64,000 nt of DNA, from contig JADDIW010000062.1 of NCBI GenBank assembly GCA_018136815.1, forward strand, positions 1 through 64,000, written 5' to 3'. Of the stretch, positions 7,801 through 16,100 are shown in pieces; positions within the stretch are counted from its first letter, which is position 1; each line of letters begins with the position of its first letter. Made by a program: the position numbers and the translations under genes. A model generated the notes under the pieces. That model had not been told where the DNA came from, ran no database searches, and saw only the letters and a program-made list of their open reading frames with translations. This DNA is from Isochrysis galbana (lineage: Eukaryota; Haptophyta; Isochrysidales; Isochrysidaceae).

Positions 7801-10015
7801 TGCTAGCAAGCTCGGCATCGCCGGCGTCCTCGCCCAAAAAGACGACGAAGGGAGAGAGCGCGTCGTTGCATACTACGGTCGTAGCTTGAGTCCGGCTGAG
7901 CGCCATTGGACAGTCACTGAAATCGAACTTCTAGCAGCGCTAGAATCGATCCGAAATTGGAGGCCTTATCTTTGGGGTCGCCACTTCACCCTCGTCGTAG
8001 ACCATTCAGCTTTGCGCTGGCTTCACACGATGAAAGATCAAGTCACCGGTGGTCCAGCCTCGCGCCTCATGCGATGGGTCCTAAAGCTAGCCGAATATAG
8101 ATTCGACGTCGTGCACAAACCTGGAGTCACTCACTGGGACGCCGACGGCTTATCCCGCTTAGTTGCTCTCGAGCCTGATCACGATCCTCTCCATCTCGAG
8201 GAGAGTGACGCCCATTCTTTCGATTCTTCTGAAATTCACGACATAGTCGCCGCCGCGGTTACTTCATCCACCCTCACCGCTCGCCGCCAACAAGCAAGCG
8301 ATAGGCTCGCTCGTCAAGCATCGGAATCTTCGGAGTCGATTACCTCCTCGTATCTCGATGTGGGCGTGCCTCATGCCGACGAATTACGTCAAGCGCTCTC
8401 TACCGACGATCTCGCCAGCTCGATCCTTTCTGAAGTCGAGTCGATCCTTCCGAAAGCTTCCTCTTCGATTGACTCTAGCTCGTCGTCGAAGAAAAGTTCC
8501 CGATTCCTCCTTCGCGATGGCCTACTCTACTACCGCTCCTCAGAAGCGGAAGAGGCTCCTCTTCGTTTGTACATTCCGGAGTCCCTTCGTGACACGTACC
8601 TCCGCGCCTACCATGACCACCTTGGTCACCCAGGTGCGACAAGGATGACTACCCTACTTCGTTCTCGAGTTTACTGGCCTGGCCTATCCGCCTCTGTATC
8701 GGAGTACGTTCGAGAGTGCCATGAATGCACTCTTGGCAAACCGTTACCGCGACCGCTCGCCCATCCATCCGGTCTTTCCATCGGATCTTATCCTTTCGAC
8801 GTCGTCTATTGCGATATTCTTTCGATGGCGCCCACTCACGATTTCGTATCCGGCCGCTCCGGTTTTGACAAGCTGATTGTTTTCGTCGATTCTCTCTCTC
8901 GTTGGATTGAAGCTGAGCCTTGCAACGGTAACCCCTCGTCCTCGAAATGTCTAGACGTCTTCATGCGTCTCATCGTATCTCGTTATGGAGTCCCTCGCCA
9001 ACTTCGAACCGACGCCGGCTCGAATCTTTGCTCTCGATTAGTGGACCTAATTCTCAAAGCGACCGGCACGGACTTGAGCACTACTGAAGCCTATCGCCAC
9101 GAAGGCGTAGGGCTAGTAGAAAGAGCTCAACAAACTCTCCTCACGATGACTCGAGTCTCCAATGAAGGCGGCGCCCATTGGGTCGATCACCTTCCGTTTC
9201 TTCTCATGTCTATGCGAGCGACCGCCGGTCGCGTCGTACCCAAGTCACCCGCGGCTATCTTGTTTGGTCGGGAGCTTCGTCTTCCAGCTCAACTTGCTGA
9301 CCCTGCTCCTGTTCTCGAGTTGCTTCCATCTAGGCCTCCGTCCGATGCCGTCATTTACGCCACCGAGCTCAATAAGAAGCTTCTCGAGTCGTGGCGTTCC
9401 GCCCTCGAAAGTACTCAAGAAGCCCAACGTGAATCGATGCGCTCCGCCTCTCAAAAGTCTAAACTCGGTGTTACCTTCAAACAAGGAGACAGAGTTTGTC
9501 GTCGAATCCCTGGCCACGCCAACAAACTTCAATATCTCTACTCCGGTCCCTACCGAGTAGAAGAAGCCATCTCGGCCACTCGCTACCGTCTACGCGATCT
9601 CGAAAATCGTCAAGTCAAGGATGAAGTTCACATTTCCAATCTTCGTCCGTACTTCACCGTCACCGATTCGTCTCCGCTCGCTGAAGATGAGTACTTGGTC
9701 GAAGAGTTACTCGATCGCAAGGGCGATGGAGTTTCATTCAAGTATCTCGTCAAATGGCGCGGCTATCCTCGTTCTGAAGCTACTTGGGAGTCTCGAATTG
9801 AGTTGCTTCGGCGTTGTGCTGATCTAGTTGAGTCGTACGACACCACTTTCGACCGCCGTCCGGTTCAACCCCAAGCTCACTCCGCTGTAGACTCCTCTTC
9901 AAGTCCAAGCTCAAGTTCCCAATCCAATCAAGTTATTCCACGTCGAATTCAAGAGACAAGTCGTACTCCTCCTGATCTGCCTTCGAGTCGTACTCGTTCT
10001 CGTTCACAATCGTAG
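1808..10015 (+). CDS. pol: Pol polyprotein: methyltransferase-like, protease, RT, RNase H, integrase, chromodomain
   Basis: The frame is continuous from the codon after the gag TAG; the first internal ATG is at 2378 (2,545 residues from there, used for numbering). Residues 1-570 are Ser/Pro-rich with SE-dipeptide runs. Residues ~582-770 match a phage-type cytosine methyltransferase-like family (PPCTYL with Cys at 642, ENP at 684-686). The protease has DTGAG at 1118 and LLLGNDFL near 1190. RT has VRFCVDYRD near 1532 and YLDD at 1641-1644. RNase H starts near 1800. Integrase has an HHCC zinc finger (~2078-2117) and a catalytic triad with Asp near 2146, Asp 2212 and Glu 2248 in exact D-X35-E spacing. 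A chromodomain (~2438-2492, with KYLVKWRGY) ends the protein and in this family targets integration to chromatin. No inactivating change is seen inside Pol. Expression probably needs readthrough of the UAG; an independent start at 2378 is the alternative. Confidence 0.92.
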   Translation, partial: VAGGAHVRAVTPLPVQGSGPERHPPKDRITLRPSTSTASNRYPKIPQVPDKPCHLHPPLSPASSPIAPISPNADDSILILDITHESSKPSQPSPPLYQLKPLNRYPPPLLKHPQSKTSRSAKIQPPQAQSNLQSFKSNFACPSHKTSPEYESESKSRSELPSSSYATASPSTSLSPVQSSPVSPVSITTTMEAQFSGSSPLSFESESKPVLSKPRSEPSESESESESEFTTSPSPTTRSTAGLTELQPLTEPPTTTPSAGVFTFGPPRPESESFGISGHFQNSNHNRAPFHEPPRIESKHKLTPKPSTTATVSLSEPPFRVSPQPACHSSRLHAAEPIPSVSVPSPSPIAQDSASRARVIKPVTESEISAAPSQPVLATVPLLSSQASASSSPTVATPGGFTFEPAPSVPISKVSPVIGVQHARNDESESEYKLTSPRSPRSTTGVPTPPHQPRALEELEQPSPSPSQVAESSEFESESTVISAVHPPASPSQVLRRMLRIAEPLRPLPTPAAAAEPPPWPQPSPQPASTTATSLLSPAPTPPTTECNDVDPWPVSSSDVTMESDHNSSARRGTAASQTELLRPLSQPNRVPEPCPSCLSPVVSRPRRPSPPSDTPLLRVSSSIPSSEPVSTSSISESSSIRPTSLRPPVAASEHCLPLDTTATTIMRVAAINASAIQSFDSSQNNSDVGTRDDTPSPALHALASLRARASGSAVVLPRHLTEAAQELRRPRNGTLASPAAALPKHFDELCAELTKMNQRVQDGLTSGCHAPRVLVVGETSGVVSSMFLLAGADVATCDLYPSEIDYVPHFQGDALHVQNLGWDLVIAHPPCTYLSAVSIQWLSQEPGRRAALESAARVFKSMASATAPFVAVENPRMHAEARRLVGGLTPTQFVQPWEHGTGHQKATGLYLTKGLPPLQPTCVVDGRESAMANLSPSPHRGALRSRTYVGVAGAMAIHWMPVLLRHLSQQRDQTSTKKLSALELLACARCSLLDRPSLSSTEATAYEPWSALHRYERGRETSEVSSDPVVSRPATPESDNHEDQKETHDNHDNDTPLHASESTLHDPFSPWTAPPPARASSPRPTTPTTLRKRRQQWQSFGVNGDQKWSNVTLETADEIRAQALAGRNADEESDLAAAVRAPIEFVEAKGIRAEELASLVRRPKTEAQARLEKDWEKMSDHPRHPTDKRGLGYTSPKLSPCTATNEDDPSRPSATIAAVGVPEETTTSLTTNSPEQRRWRPTPSLSDTIAHVTAHRPESVVDTLPSAYPRHCLYVRDLMVCRSGEAAGKEGVILADSALTVNSTLADTGAGPSVVTTSLLSSLPNDACVERLPQAVVTPLHGPDGLPLITRGKARIVFSVGGFLFRHTFMVIEGNPMLLLGNDFLATHAASIQLASDSADGSITLGAPSTVAPLEVNGSPSPDAPPIFRVSTSPIAVVPVSMTCAQVCPTSANPITTDFFRGPQAAENDNQLVSEPLFNTADEFAAKAPASCGSEYLLYTHEPITIPAYHRATFHVRIPLALREHEDCAMLVDRLPTRETIDSSPLVIPQVERPKSDHTIAVTVANTDPKPLHLPSFHPVASLQVRFKIHAGTYHRVGDNNSPDVIESLNEDQRKLLEAAKIDPEGRLSMPQREQVRRLLARRIAAFAIDPTNPNHTHVMEVELPLNPGAEAHRHAPSRVGREGEKIIEDEVCKMESAGIIRKSNSSWASRVVLVTKKDGSVRFCVDYRDVNSKLRLEDSPLPLTVEAIDRLSSGQGNLDSLFLCTLDLASGFWGIPIKESDKHITAFTTHRGKYEFNYLPFGVQSGPSYMCRLMDAVLGGLAWEICMPYLDDVGAWSTGVGDSLQAREESSFQQMLHRLDLVLERLIWAGLTCKMSKCVFFATSAEYLGHVVSREGLRMDPKKVEAVSKIDPTQINSIEAVRSFLGLCSYYRRFIRRFAIRAAPLTALTRKGCDVPVESQTEACRQAIEDLKQAICEEPVLAPPRDDRPFLVKTDGASKLGIAGVLAQKDDEGRERVVAYYGRSLSPAERHWTVTEIELLAALESIRNWRPYLWGRHFTLVVDHSALRWLHTMKDQVTGGPASRLMRWVLKLAEYRFDVVHKPGVTHWDADGLSRLVALEPDHDPLHLEESDAHSFDSSEIHDIVAAAVTSSTLTARRQQASDRLARQASESSESITSSYLDVGVPHADELRQALSTDDLASSILSEVESILPKASSSIDSSSSSKKSSRFLLRDGLLYYRSSEAEEAPLRLYIPESLRDTYLRAYHDHLGHPGATRMTTLLRSRVYWPGLSASVSEYVRECHECTLGKPLPRPLAHPSGLSIGSYPFDVVYCDILSMAPTHDFVSGRSGFDKLIVFVDSLSRWIEAEPCNGNPSSSKCLDVFMRLIVSRYGVPRQLRTDAGSNLCSRLVDLILKATGTDLSTTEAYRHEGVGLVERAQQTLLTMTRVSNEGGAHWVDHLPFLLMSMRATAGRVVPKSPAAILFGRELRLPAQLADPAPVLELLPSRPPSDAVIYATELNKKLLESWRSALESTQEAQRESMRSASQKSKLGVTFKQGDRVCRRIPGHANKLQYLYSGPYRVEEAISATRYRLRDLENRQVKDEVHISNLRPYFTVTDSSPLAEDEYLVEELLDRKGDGVSFKYLVKWRGYPRSEATWESRIELLRRCADLVESYDTTFDRRPVQPQAHSAVDSSSSPSSSSQSNQVIPRRIQETSRTPPDLPSSRTRSRSQS
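4121..4687 (+). other. methyltransferase-like domain inside Pol
   Basis: This part of Pol reads as a Rossmann-type SAM-dependent methyltransferase. It starts with a hydrophobic strand and glycine loop (VLVVGETSG), then an acidic strand end (CDLYPSE). A GWDLVIAHPPCTYL segment corresponds to motif IV of C5-cytosine methyltransferases, with the Pro-Cys nucleophile. FVAVENP corresponds to motif VI (ENV). A QPWEHGTGHQKAT segment and a C-terminal LRSRTY...AMA..W stretch follow. The whole pattern is that of small methyltransferase-like proteins common in tailed-phage genomes. It lies between Gag and the protease in the same frame, so it is made as part of the Gag-Pol chain. Activity and target base are unknown. 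Capture of cytosine methyltransferases by algal retrotransposons has been reported, as I recall, but I do not know of this phage-like class being described. Confidence 0.8.
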
Positions 10016-10262
10016 CGCTAAGTCGACCGGAAGTGGATGATTAGCGTCGCGTCAGCGCCTGACCCAGCGCAACTGCCCGAGCAAAACTCCTGTAAAAGGG
10101 AGAACGTGGTAGGACGTGACGTACGAAATCGGGGGCCGCCGCGCTAAGCTGCCGATTTTGTGCTCGCTTTGGATCCATGGGTTAATCCTCCTCTTCTAAG
10201 TCTCTCGTCTCGTATGGTTAAATGAACTCTCTTGGCTCGACATCGGGAGACGTCTCGATTTA

Positions 10263-10272
10263 AGTCGGGGGG
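10263..10272 (+). other. polypurine tract of the gypsy element
   Basis: A short purine-rich run ending in six Gs lies directly before TGTTGTATT, the start of the 3' LTR. This is the usual place of the plus-strand primer. It contains one TC interruption, so its exact limits are approximate. Confidence 0.6.
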
Positions 10273-11260
10273 TGTTGTATTCCTGCCCATCTGAAGGCTG
10301 TAGGCATGAATATTCGTGTAAGGTACGCGCTCACAATTACAATTGAACAGTTCCCCGTGTTGCCACTGACGCACAAGACACACAGATTCGGATTCCCCAT
10401 GGTCTCAAGTCCAGGTTTGCAGATTTTGGTCTCGAAATTTGCGATTCGAATTTTGTTTTTGCTGTTACTAAAATTGTTGGCTCGTTTAAGGTAATAAACC
10501 GGCATGACTTCGACTTCTCGTTCCGCAGTTGCTCTGCGAGACTCTCTCTCTCTCTCTCTCCGTCCTCCTCTCCTCGGCCGACGGAGGGAAGTTTCGTCCA
10601 AAACATTCTCCGGTCCCAGGATGTTCCGTGGGGGTCTCTCTGCGCTCCGCGAGGGAAAGGACGCGATCTCGCTCCGAGATCACCCTCGCGCCCTCCCACG
10701 CTGCCCCGCCGTGCCCTCGGTCCCTCGCCCCCCGCGGCAGGTTCTTCCTCTCGGCGTGCCATCCGTCGCCTCCGGCCGTTATATTATTCCCCCCCCCCCG
10801 CGCGAGGTTCTTCTCCTCCGCGCGCGGTTCGTTTCCTCCGGCCGTCGTTCGTTCCCCCCCCGCGCGCGCTGTTTCCCCTCCCTCGCTTCGATTCCTCTCG
10901 CGATTCCTTCGATGATTGCCTCCATCTCGTCCGTTCTTCTTCGCGATTCTCGCGGAGGGGGTACCGATGTTTAACGTTAGTTTCGCCGCGTTTTCGGTGA
11001 AAGAAAGGAAGAACGAATGGCACGCGCCCCGCGTCTCGCGTCTTGTTTCGTCGCCCCTTGCTCGTCGCTTGTCTAGAAGGTCTCTCTGCACATCGCCTTC
11101 TTCCCCCCGCGCGAGTTTGGACCTCTCCTCGACCCTCCGCGTTGGCTTCAGCGGACGAGTTTTCACTTTAACGATAGTTTGAACCCTTCGTTTGCGTAGT
11201 TTTGCGCTCTCTTTCCGTATTTCTTCGCGCATGACGAGCGATCGCGACCTCAGCCTTTGT
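10273..11260 (+). repeat. 3' LTR of the gypsy element (3' end uncertain)
   Basis: The LTR starts with TG right after the polypurine tract, and its first ~230 bases are repeated in inverted orientation at 12740-12528. Its start is also seen at 42188. Features include a conserved GGCATGAATATTCG, a TTTAAGGTAATAAA stretch near 10490 that could hold a TATA or poly(A) signal, a CT microsatellite near 10545 and a degenerate C-rich repeat of about 65 bp at 10710-10880. No clear ...AATACAAC end was found downstream, so the 3' limit is a guess. Gap between Pol and LTR (10016-10262): no gene seen. Confidence 0.7.
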
Positions 11261-11562
11261 CGCACGGGGAGGGTTTGTTTATCGTATGATTCCGGAGTGT
11301 TTACGTTAGTTTTCTGAGCCCAAGGACTTTGGTTTTTGGTTTCTTGTGAGTGATTTTTGTAGCAACTTCGTCGAGTCCCACCGTGTTCCCAAGCGAGTCC
11401 CCCCGAGTTCCCGAGTCTATACCCCGAGTCAACGAGTCAATACAAGTCAAGCACGCGCCTGAGCCACCCCCAGTCGCCTGCCACCACCTCCCACAAGCCT
11501 CCTTTCGCACTTCCGCGCCCACCGTGCTCCGTGCGTGCGTCGTGCGTCGTGCGTCGATCACC

Positions 11563-11850
11563 ATGCCCGTAGTCACCCCCGAGGAAAGCTCCATGAGCTC
11601 CCCACAAGAACCGCGTTCCGCGCTAGCTGCCGGCGCGCCCTCGCAGGCAATCTCCAAGAGTGAGATCAGCCTTGCTCTGACACAGGGCCAGTCCCTGACC
11701 CTGCCTCCTGCCACTGCCGCCTTGCCACCCCAACAAGGACTCCCCATGGTGGGTGACAGCACTGCTGTCACCCCCATGGTGGCAACTCCTACCATCAGTG
11801 CACCCCTCGTGGCAGATAGGCACAAGGCACAAGGCACAACTAAGAACTAA
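11563..11850 (+). CDS. hypothetical short ORF, possible retroelement leader or gag fragment
   Basis: An ATG-started frame of 95 codons begins MPVVTPEESS and is rich in Ser, Thr, Pro and Ala. The frame is open upstream to 11350 through a stretch rich in CGAGTC motifs like those in the N-terminal part of the gypsy Pol. That suggests it derives from a related element, but there is no recognisable domain. It could also be a chance ORF in C-rich DNA. Confidence 0.3.
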   Translation: MPVVTPEESSMSSPQEPRSALAAGAPSQAISKSEISLALTQGQSLTLPPATAALPPQQGLPMVGDSTAVTPMVATPTISAPLVADRHKAQGTTKN

Positions 11851-12390
11851 GAACTAAGTTCGCACCAAGGACAATCCCGCCCGACATGAGGAGGGATCCA
11901 AAACGACACAAGTAAAAGAACACGGCGCACACAATACACAATACCTCGATAGGTAGGGCAACGACATCTATAGCGCATAACGAAAGGCTCTCCTGGAACT
12001 CGCACTCCGAGACTCCGAGCCGGGCCCATGGTAGAGCACTTGGGCCGCACCCCCAAAACCAAAGTAAAAAAAGGAACGAGGGGGGAAGGTGAGGGGGTGA
12101 AGGAAGGGGGAAGTAAGGGCGATGACGAACGGGAGGTAGATAGAGGATACCAGTCTAGCAACTAGCAATAGGTGTTTTATTAGCCCTGAATCTTCAGTTA
12201 TTTTTTTCGCTCCTCGTTACTTGCCTCTTGCCTCTCGCCAGCCGCGAGCCGCGACCGTAACCGTAGCGCGTAACGTCGTAACGGCAAGTTTCGCGGTGTT
12301 TCGCAGATGGGCGATTTTGGGGCCCAAGTTTCGCGAAAGTTTCAGGGCCAAAAAAGTGACCTAAGTTTCGCAATGAGTTTCGCGAAACTC
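11851..12390. other. intergenic DNA with clustered GTTTCGC motifs
   Basis: No gene is supported here. Between about 12288 and 12388, GTTTCGC occurs five times, twice as the self-complementary TTTCGCGAAA, in otherwise unremarkable sequence. The cluster could be a small palindromic repeat or a binding-site array. Confidence 0.4.
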
Positions 12391-12399
12391 TTACCCGGC

Positions 12400-12505
12400 C
12401 CTAGAGCGGAAAGGGGGGGGAAACTGCAAAAGGGGGGGGGGGGGGACTGCAGAGGGGGGGGGGGGGGGTGAAATGCAGAAGGGGGGGGGAGGGAATGCAG
12501 AGGGG
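12400..12505. repeat. degenerate tandem repeat of poly-G and CTGCAGA units
   Basis: Four to five units of a long G run followed by a short A/C-containing spacer (CTGCAAAA, CTGCAGA, AATGCAGAA) stand in tandem. It directly follows the diverged end of the inverted LTR copy. G runs this long are prone to slippage and could form quadruplexes. Confidence 0.6.
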
Positions 12506-12527
12506 CCCAGTTCTGTTACCTGCATTT

Positions 12528-12740
12528 CTTACCTTAAACGCGTGAACCATTACCGTAACAGTAAAAATAAAACTCCAATCCTCGAATTTCGAGACGAAAA
12601 TCGGCGAACCAGGACTTGAGCCCAGGGAGAATCCGAATATGCACGCCTTGCGCGACCACGGCGAACATAGAAGACGGTATATAGCGAAGAAGGCTCGTAC
12701 TCGTGCCGAAATATTCATGCCAAAAGGCCTGAATACAACA
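12528..12740 (-). repeat. inverted LTR fragment of the gypsy family
   Basis: Read on the minus strand from 12740, the sequence begins TGTTGTATTC and keeps GGCATGAATATT, CGGATTC, CTCAAGTCC and the CTGTTAC...GTTTAAGGTAA blocks of the LTR at 10273 in the same order. Many substitutions show that it is an older, related copy. No coding part of an element accompanies it, so it is a solo or truncated LTR. Confidence 0.75.
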
Positions 12741-12829
12741 TTGTACGGGCCCACCCCGGGGGGTGTCCGCGATGGTGTGAGGGGGGCGCGAGGCCCCCAT
12801 TGACCCCCACTTATAAAAGTAGGTTGCCG

Positions 12830-12905
12830 CCCCTCCCGCCGATCGTTTCCCTTCCGTCTCGTCGCATGTCAAGCCAGTGGTCATGCTCGATCCGTCATCA
12901 GACAT
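12830..12905 (+). repeat. copy of a dispersed coding repeat
   Basis: This stretch, which would encode ADRFPS.SSH..PV, matches the minus strand of 36404-36485 at nucleotide level, including CATGCTCGATCCGTCA. A third, more diverged copy lies at 49650-49760. See the entries at 36404 and 49590. Confidence 0.6.
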
Positions 12906-13069
12906 CGGAGGTCGGAGGCCTAAAATCGCGTATTTTTCGAAAATTTTGCCGGAAGACTCCCGGTTTTCTTTGCTGATCTCCTATACCAGAACCTATATTT
13001 AGGCGTTCGTTTGCCCATCACAGATGGTGCCCTCCGCACCCCCCTAGTGAGTGACCGGGCTATCTATCT

Positions 13070-13150
13070 CTAACTCTCTCTAACTCTCTAACTCTAACTC
13101 TCTCTAACTCTCTCTAACTCTTTTACTCTCTATCTTTCTCTTTTCTCTCC
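13070..13150 (+). repeat. pyrimidine microsatellite (CTCTAA-type)
   Basis: Irregular repeats of CTCTCTAACT and related CT-rich units lie just upstream of the putative first ATG of the armadillo/EF-hand gene. Similar pyrimidine tracts lie before other genes in the window. Confidence 0.7.
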
Positions 13151-13186
13151 GGGGCGAGCGTAACGTCTCCCGCGGTCGTCGGGCCG

Positions 13187-16100
13187 ATGGCGGCGGCGGC
13201 CTCTCTGCTCCGTCTCCAGCTGCTCGACGCGGAGGAAGGTAAGGCTGCAGGGAGGAACAGACGGGAGAGGGTGACGGCTGGGGGAGAGTAAGGAGCCGGG
13301 GAGGGAGGGCGTAGCCCTCGTTCGTCTGGCGCTTTCGGGTTCTCCGTTGTGGAGAGATGAAGGAGAGGGCGAGGGGGGGAGAGGGAGAGGGGGGGGAAGG
13401 GACGGCAGAAGAGCTTTTTCCATCTCATCTCATCCAGTTGGAGCAAGCCTGTGTGCGTGCGTCAGCCGGTCACCGGCGGGCCTCGGTGAGGTGCCAAGTG
13501 GGAGAGGGGGGGGCGGGGGGGGGGCCGAGAAGCGGGTGGCGGGGGGGGGGGGGGGGCGGGGGGGGGGGCGAGGGGGGGGGAAGGAGAAGGGGAGAAGAGG
13601 GTGGCGAACGGGCAGACCACGCAGGCAATTTCCAGCAGCTCTTTGCCTGTGCCGGTCGAGGCAATAGGGGATGGCGACGTGCTGCTGCTCACCCCGTGAG
13701 TCCCCTCTCGGCCGAGGTCGGCGTCGAGTGGAGGGGAAGGCCACAGTAAAGGGACGGCATGAGCCGGACCCCGAGTTGGCTGTTGATGGTGGAGGGGCGC
13801 AGGTTTTGGAGTGAAAGGTATTTGCAGGAGCCTGCTCTGGAGGTAGGGCCGTCCGCTCACACCGCTCCTCCTGCCCGCGTTTTCGGTTCGTGGCGTGTCA
13901 GGCACATCGTACGATCGTGTGCTCAATGGACCAACCTCTGTGCTGGAGGTGGAGGCGCTAGCACGTGCCGCATCTGGCTGGCCGGCCGTACAGCTGAGTG
14001 ATGCCGACGGGCTAATGTCCATCTCTTTGGATTCGCAGCTGACGCTCTTGCTAACATCCGAGAAAGCGCGCAATTCCATGCGGGAGCGAGGTGTGCGGTG
14101 GTTTGACATGGACTCCCGGCCATACGCATCAACAAGATGTTCACATGCGCCCCGCGCTCCTTCCGAGTAGCAGCGCCAATGTCAACCGCCGTACCCCCCC
14201 ACATTGCCCGGCAGATGAGCTCGAGGCGAAGATGTGCCGCTTATCCTCGCTCCTTGGCTGCTGCCAGCCGAATGAGGCCTTCTTAGGGTGCAACGCCTTA
14301 TGGGAGGCGGCGCTCGATGAGCGGGCGGCCGCCATGCTCAACTCCGCTCATTTTGAGCTGCTGCTGCGACACCTGTGGTGAGCCCTCACCCCTGCCCGTG
14401 CTGCGCACCTAGCGGCATTCCCGCTCCGTTCCGTTTGGCTCGGTGGCGCACTGGCCCGGTACCTTGTGAGGTGGCATTGCGCGGTCGGTACGAAGGCTGA
14501 CGAGGTAGCGAAAGCTGCGCCCACCAGGGGTGCGGCTCAGGCTGGCAAGGTGATGCCATCCCGAAGTTGCCGACGAGGGCATCACACCTGCTCCAACCTC
14601 GCACCTTTGAACAGGTCCCCCGAAACCCGCGTCCGCCATGCAGCAGTGGCAGCGCTGTGGAGCTTGCATGCCGCGTCGCAGACACGTCTCCAACCCAATG
14701 CCCAGGACGGCACACTGGACGACTCACATGGCGGCTCACCATGCTCCTCAACGCATCCCTCGCAAGCTCAATCACCGCGCCCCTCCCCGCGATCCCACGT
14801 GGCGCCACGTTTCTCACCGCCAAGGACGTGCAAGACTCCGGTGGACTGTGGGGATGCATCTACTAATGCAACGACATCGGCCTCGTCGCCTGTGCTACCC
14901 GCACACTCCACTCTCATGCGCCTTTGCCCCCTCACTTCGCCCAACTTTGTTCACGCTGTGAAATCGTTGATCGCATCTGTGGAGGCGGTGGCGCCCGCCC
15001 TGACATCTGCGGAACCCTTCAACTTGCCGCCGATTTCGTCACCGTTCTCAACGGATCACGGAGCTAGAGGGGCTGAATCTGCAGCTGCACGTCTAGGAGC
15101 AGGGCGCGGTGGCAGCGATGCTTCCGACGACGATGACATGCCGGACCCGCCTCCGTTTCTACAAGCGGCCGCCTCCTCCAGGGCCGAGCTCGTCGCCGCC
15201 GCAAGCGCGTTGTCTCGCGATCCGGACGACGTGGCCGCATGGCCGCTCCATACACTCGCTAACTTCATGTCGCAGGACAGCGCACGCGCCGCGTTCGTGG
15301 AGGTCACCGGAGGCGCGCGGCTGTTGCCACTTCTGCATGCTACGGCGCCGGCGGTGCGCGCTGCGGCTGGGGCGCTGCTGCTGGAGGTGTGTCTAGCATC
15401 GAAGGAGGCGTGCAACATGATGCTCGCTCCGGGTGCGGCTACGAGACTCGTCGATATGGCGGTATGTGCATGGACGGCCGCCTCGCGGTATCCTGCAGCT
15501 TTGCCCCGCACTCCTTTCGCTTGTCGGCGCGTGCATCGGTGAACACAATTCAGAACGGCTGTTTGCGCTTGCGAGACTCAGCCTACACGGAAGCGCTACA
15601 CGCGTGACCACTCGTGCGGCTGCCTTGCTCCATGCCTGCCCGGGCACGTCGAAGAAGCCCCCCTCTATCTTCGCCAACTCCGCGAGTCGTCATCTCGTCC
15701 GCCCTCAGGTGGGAGCAAGCCCAGGCTTGGAATCGGCGCCAGATCGCCGTCACGCTGCAGAGCTTCTGCACGTGTGTCTAGCTCGCAACAACCTCGTCGC
15801 CTGTCGAAACTCGTGCAATGCTCCCGTTGGTGGCAAGACTCCCACGTCTTCACAGGCGAAAGAAAGTGACACCAGAGAGCGTGTGCAAGCAACCCTTTCA
15901 GCGTGCGATGTTTCGGCGGAGGCATCGCTCGCGTGTTTACCCTGGCTCTTCTCGCGTCTGCTCGCGTTCGTCAAGGCAATCAACCGGTATGTTTCCCTCG
16001 ACAGCCTGGACCCGCAGTCAATGGCGCTCGTATCAGCAACGGTGAGGAGTGAGGCCCCGATCCAAACGCACTATGCTCACACCATGCAAGTCGGATGTGA

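Larger units (their letters stand above)
1..11260 (+). mobile_element. Ty3/gypsy LTR retrotransposon (chromovirus type) with methyltransferase-like domain
   Basis: A single element explains the first 10-11 kb. The window opens at what looks like the last bases of the 5' LTR and a primer-binding site. A gag frame and a pol frame follow in the same register, then a G-rich polypurine tract and the start of a 3' LTR at 10273. Pol carries, in order, a methyltransferase-like domain, aspartic protease, reverse transcriptase, RNase H, integrase and chromodomain, the Ty3/gypsy order with one extra domain. Apart from one in-frame TAG the coding frame is open from base 23 to 10015, so the copy is young or under selection. 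The 3' boundary is not visible because the 5' LTR is outside the window; 11260 is a rough guess. A related antisense Pol fragment at 27.6-28.9 kb and LTR pieces at 12.5-12.7 and 42.2 kb show that the family has been active here. Confidence 0.9.

Noticed and set aside
11440..11449. Possible 3' LTR end (AATACAAG)
   Set aside because: Resembles the window start (AATACAAC) over seven bases only, and what follows does not look like a target duplication; chance match is likely.
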